A stretch of DNA of 64,000 nt from Lindgomyces ingoldianus (Eukaryota > Ascomycota > Dothideomycetes > Pleosporales > Lindgomycetaceae), in assembly GCF_010093535.1 (NCBI RefSeq), contig NW_022985217.1, forward strand, positions 128,553-192,552, given 5' to 3'. Shown here one piece after another: positions 59,574 through 64,000 of this stretch (position 1 is its first letter; each line of letters begins with the position of its first letter). The notes below the pieces were generated by a model. It was given only the letters and a program-made list of their open reading frames with translations. It was not told the DNA's origin and searched no databases. The translations under genes and the position numbers were made by a program.

Positions 59574-62500
59574 ATGCGGTCCCTTCGATATCTCCTCCTC
59601 TGTTCTGCCCTCGTCTTCTGTCTCGATGCCGCAGCGATCCAAGATCCTGTGGTTGCGCGACAAAATGGGAGCCCATCTTCCCAGCCGTCTGCGAGTCCTA
59701 CACCCTCCAAGGCCGAGTCCTCACAAGCGTTATCGGCCGCTACGTCCTCTATAAATTCGTCGGTGAAGGAATCTCAAACCGCTCGCCCATCCGAGCAAGC
59801 TTCTCAGGCCTCGAGCAATGCCGCCGCCAGTTCCTCACATTCATTGCCTCCAAGCACTGTCATCCAAGCGCCCGTGATAACCGCTTCCAATGAACCCTCG
59901 CCATCCAATGCTGGTGGTAAGTCGCCCGCAAGCCTTACGATGATAACTCACTAAGGCGAGACGCCTACAGCAGCAAAATCAATGAACCCTCTTCCCATTC
60001 AGCCAAAGATCACCCCCGCTATGGGAGTAACGGGGGCGATATTATTGATATCTGGACTTGTATATACCGTTATTGGTATCAAGAACAAATGGTATAGTCA
60101 CCAATCTAAGTTTGTTAATGGTTAGGCTAAGACCACTTAGGCTATACATCTTCTTCTCCTCAGCGTATTTAACCAGTCTCTCTGTCACGGTACGTTTGGC
60201 CCTGTTTCAACTTGACGTATGATAGACTGATTGGGCCAGGTACTCATCGTGTATCTTATGAGCCCACCAGTGACAGACGCCGTGCAAGGGGCCTTCTTCG
60301 TTGCGGCATTCTTTTCAGGCTTAATCTTTGGTGCCTTGTCACTCGTCTTTTCAGACATTACTGATGGTCTAGGCTGCATGCTAGGTGGATTTTGTCTTAG
60401 CATGTGGTTCCTGACCCTCAAGGAAGGCGGTTTGATTGCTTCAACAACCGGCCGTGCTATTTTCATTGGCGCCATGAGTTTCGCCGGCTTTTCCTTGTCT
60501 TTCAGTCACTATACACGTACTTACGGCCTGATTTTCTCAATATCATTCTCAGGGGCAACAATCACGGTGCTTGGTATCGACTGCCTTAGCCGCGCAGGTT
60601 GGAAAGAGTTTTGGCTCTATCTTTGGGGTACGTCGTGTTGTCTACCTAATTCTGTGGCATGATTCGCTGATCATTGCAGGCTTAAACTCAAATACTTTCC
60701 CGCTCAACACCAACACATATCCGATCACCAAAGCTCTAAGAGTAGAAATTGCCTGTGTCATCCTCATATGTGCATTTGGCCTCGTCTCCCAGCTGAGGCT
60801 GTGGAAACTCGTGAAGGAACGCCGAGAGAAGAGCGCTGCTGCAAGACTGGAACAAACCCAAAATTTGGAGCGAGAAGAGGAAGAGCTTGGCCGGAAAATT
60901 GAAGATGACTTCACCAGAGAAAGGGCTCAATGGGAGGCCACTTACGGGGATAAAAGCCTCCAGCAAGCCTCCCTCGTGGATTCTTCTAACAGTAGCTTTC
61001 CAAAGACGTCCACTAGCATTCGAGAGAACCGCCACTCGGGGTCAGACAGCGTGGAGATGGTTGACTTGTCGACACAACCAAGTGGCATCAAAACTAGCGT
61101 CTCGAGGCCTTCCAGCAAGCAGGTTGCAGTAGGTTCATCTGTAACCGTCACTGTACTTCAAGACGACGAGATTCAAGAAATCGATGCTGAAGGAAACCCG
61201 ATCCCACTCAAGAAACGAGATTCGAAGCGGCATTCCGGCATGACTGCCACACCGAACAGCGCTCGCGGTTCCGTAGAGATTAAATCTGCAGGGCTTGGCC
61301 TTCCCCGTACCGCCTCAACGAGAAGCTCGCTCCAATCTTCAGTTCCACCACCTCCAGTCGTAGTGCCCCTTCCCTTCACAACACCAAAAGAAGAAGATGA
61401 TCAGAGCCAAGACAGTGACAATACATCCACCTCTGCTCTTCCAGAGTCAACAACCGAACCCTTACAGAATGTAAGGCTTTCCAAACGATTTTCGACAACT
61501 TCGGCCCGAAAGCGGATATCAACCGGCAGATACTCAGATAATTCTGAATCTCGAGAAGCATTGATTATTCCACACATTGAGGATGACCGGGCCTCTTCAG
61601 TTGCGGCTACGCTAGATGATGACGATGACGATGTATCTTTATCAGAGTATTCTGGGTCCCAATGGCCATCAGAATCCAAACTTGTCGAACAAACGAGCCA
61701 TCCCGCTGTTTCCGCACAAGATGAAATTCAATCACCCGTCGAGGTGGAAACGACGGGCAAGCAAAGGGAAGACACAAAGAGTGCATCAGATCAGAAAGCT
61801 GAGGCTACTGATGTTAAAGCGAACGGTGCTGACAACACAGGCGTATCGCATTCAAAATCGAACAGTACTGATTCTCGGAAGGAGACTGCGGTATCGTCTG
61901 AGGAGCAAGCTGGCCATAGTGCAGAGCAGGTTGAAGCAAGAGATGTAGCCACACCGATAGGGATCGCCAGCCGTCAGTCATTGACTGTCAGTACTGATCC
62001 ACAGCCTGGTGCAAACCGGGTGAAACGGGAATCTCTGAGTAGCCGTCGCCGACGTTCCGGTACCGTGGCCTCTATTACTAACGAAGATGGGGTACAGAGT
62101 GAGGTAACAAAGTCAAAGAAGTCGGGGTCTCCATCTGGAAGCTCTCAAACCGAATCTCATGTCGGCAGCTTGAAGAAAGGAGCTCTGCCCGACAAACTGT
62201 CTAAGGTTGCGCTCTCGTATCGAACTAATGAGTGGGCAAAGCACTTGGACGCCGCTGAGAAACCGGACCTGGACGAACTCCCTGAGCCTGAATCACCCGG
62301 TGTTGCAATCGAGCATGGCTTTAAAGAAGCCGCCGCCCCAGTCAACGCCGAATTGGTCAAGCCTCAGCCTCAACCACAACCTATCACTTACACGAACTCT
62401 AAGAGAGGGTCCACGGGAGGTAATCCATATCGTGATAGCAACCTAATTCGGCCAAGTTCGAATATGTCGCGATATTCACAGATTGAAACACCGCAATCTT

Positions 62501-63312
62501 TGTCACGTACACCTTCTGCCGTGACACTCACAAGCCCCGCCGTTCCTCCATCTGCCTTCGCTCCTGGAGGCATTCCTCGATCAACTTCCCAACCTAAGCT
62601 AAGGACATTGCGGAATACTTCCACACCCCTCCTCTCGCAGACGCTAGTCGAGTCACCCATCGAAGAAATGGCTGGAACGAACCCCAACCCGATAGTGTCA
62701 TCCATGCCGAGTAATACGCTGATGGGCCAACGTGAATCACTAGTCAAGAACAGGATTACATCTCAGCCACTCGCTCCCTATGCCTCAGCCCCGAATTTGG
62801 TCTTGGCAGGACAAGACACATCGTCGATAAATGCCGTCAGGTTAGAGAGTGAGCAGCTATCTTTGGCGGAGCGAATGCGAGCAATGAATCAAGAGAACAT
62901 GACCCTGGCGCAACGGAAACAGCTTATCCAGAGCCAGAAACCCCCTTCGGCGTCTCAGCCACGGAGACAAAGTGGTTGGGCTGTGGGGGGCCAGAGCCAA
63001 GCGTTTGACTCGCATCAGCCGAAACGGGAATCTGGAATAGACCAAGGCCGACGTGAAGCTATGTTAGCAAGCTGGAGAGAGTCGATGCGACAAGACACCG
63101 CACCAATCCAGGCTGTGGCCATTAGTGAAGAGGCTCGTCGAGCGGCGATGATTAATGACATCAGACAAAAAGAGATGGAGAAGCAACAGCAGACCGTGGC
63201 AGAAACATACCGTGATGCGATGGTCGGCAACATGATGCGTAGTGGAGAGATGATGGACGCCCACAGGGAAGCTATGCGGCGACTGCAAGCAAACGCGAAT
63301 CGACAGGCGTAA
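59574..63312 (+). CDS. TMEM198/TM7SF3-like (DUF4203) multi-pass membrane protein
   Basis: Five exons: 59574-59916, 59971-60091, 60141-60189, 60240-60627 and 60680-63312, about 1177 aa. The second exon could instead begin at 59956, adding five codons. A signal peptide (MRSLRYLLLCSALVFCLDAA) is followed by a Ser/Ala/Thr-rich exposed segment (about 25-115). About seven membrane helices follow in the DUF4203 pattern (about 125-340: GVTGAILLISGLVYTVIGIK, FFVAAFFSGLIFGALSLVFS, GLGCMLGGFCLSMWFLTLKE, VEIACVILICAFGLVSQLRL). The domain is known from TMEM198 and TM7SF3; its molecular function in fungi is unsettled. The remaining roughly 800 residues are cytosolic, Ser-rich and disordered. They end in a charged helical region with recurring R-x-A-M motifs (LAERMRAMNQENM, GRREAMLASW, EEARRAAMIND, YRDAMVGNM, HREAMRRLQ). 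Five exons are compressed in the first 1.1 kb. Confidence 0.88.
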
Positions 63313-64000
63313 CACAGTGACGGGGCCATCTGAACGGTGACTCCTGGTAGGTATCACCGAAACTGTACTTCTAGGATGTAACAAATACGTGGGATTTGCA
63401 TCGTGGAGGGTGGTATTGATTGATGGAACCACCGACCCGGCGTTATTCTTGCTTTTATACGAAGACAGGGAAGGGGGACGACGAGATATGGAATGCATGT
63501 CGGGATAAAGCATTTAGGGGGATCTTCAATGCTCCATGGGTAGGTACGGTCTGGGACAAAAGCATTCCTTATATCGAGATAGAATAGTAGCAGACATGGC
63601 GCTGCTATAAGCCGCCTACGCAACATAATTTCTAGTATTGTAATTGAGTCATATCACACAGATCTTTTGGTGCATTGTAGAATTGGTGATTCTTACTTTC
63701 TTTCAAGAGTTTGCAAGAGCTTTCCCCAAGTGAAGTAGAACATGTTCCGGCACAGCCGGAGATAGAGAGGCAGCAACACAGGGAGATGCTGTCACGAGGA
63801 AGTACTGTATAGGACACACGTGCACGGACGAGAGGGTGGGCCTGCAAATGTCAGGAAGTGGCATGACATTTAGTGAATGCCCGAGGATAGGGTTAATGCC
63901 GGCTGCACTAGTCATTGATGATCAGGGAAGTGGAGAATATTGGCACAAGCCAGGGCGCGGCATAAGATTCATAAGATTGAGAGTCCTCAGCAGAGCTTCC
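63313..64000. other. Right flank, no convincing gene
   Basis: 3' UTR and downstream region of the DUF4203 gene. Minus-strand frames of 70-150 codons here are antisense shadows or unsupported. The window ends before any clear next gene. Confidence 0.5.

Overview
The window looks like nuclear DNA of a filamentous ascomycete (Pezizomycotina). The genes are interrupted by short introns (mostly 40-100 nt, GT...AG, CTRAY-like branch points). The gene set is typical of such fungi: a CLA4-type PAK kinase, a short alpha-actinin, a 5-aminolevulinate synthase with heme-regulatory CP motifs, and a very long THO2. The class cannot be fixed from sequence alone; no rRNA, tRNA, CRISPR or bacterial-type feature was seen.

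Layout. 1-9 kb is gene-dense: glycyl-tRNA synthetase (-), RPF1 (+), the CCR4-NOT deadenylase POP2/CAF1 (-) and a complex I B12 subunit (+), arranged as two head-to-head pairs. 9-24.7 kb is gene-poor and holds one convincing gene, an 898-aa CRIB-domain protein, plus a decayed ankyrin-repeat gene at 21.9-23.3 kb. 24.7-34 kb carries alpha-actinin (-), a CPA2-type cation/proton antiporter (+) and the CLA4-like kinase (+). 35.5-40.2 kb is an accessory stretch: a cysteine-rich single-pass membrane protein, gene relics, and a 659-bp hAT-type non-autonomous DNA transposon with 32-bp terminal inverted repeats and an 8-bp target duplication, which has split a small reading frame. 40.2-63.3 kb is again dense: THO2 (-), 5-aminolevulinate synthase (-), a SNF2-family ATPase (-), glutathione synthetase (+) and a TMEM198/DUF4203-like membrane protein (+).

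How the genes relate. Most are unrelated housekeeping genes: translation (GlyRS), ribosome assembly (RPF1), mRNA export and decay (THO2, POP2), respiration and heme (complex I subunit, ALAS), redox (glutathione synthetase) and chromatin (SNF2). Three concern cortical actin and polarity: alpha-actinin, the CLA4-type kinase, and the second CRIB protein. Both CRIB proteins are expected to bind Cdc42/Rac. No biosynthetic cluster or defence island is evident. The most unusual material is the transposon and relic region at 36.8-38.6 kb.
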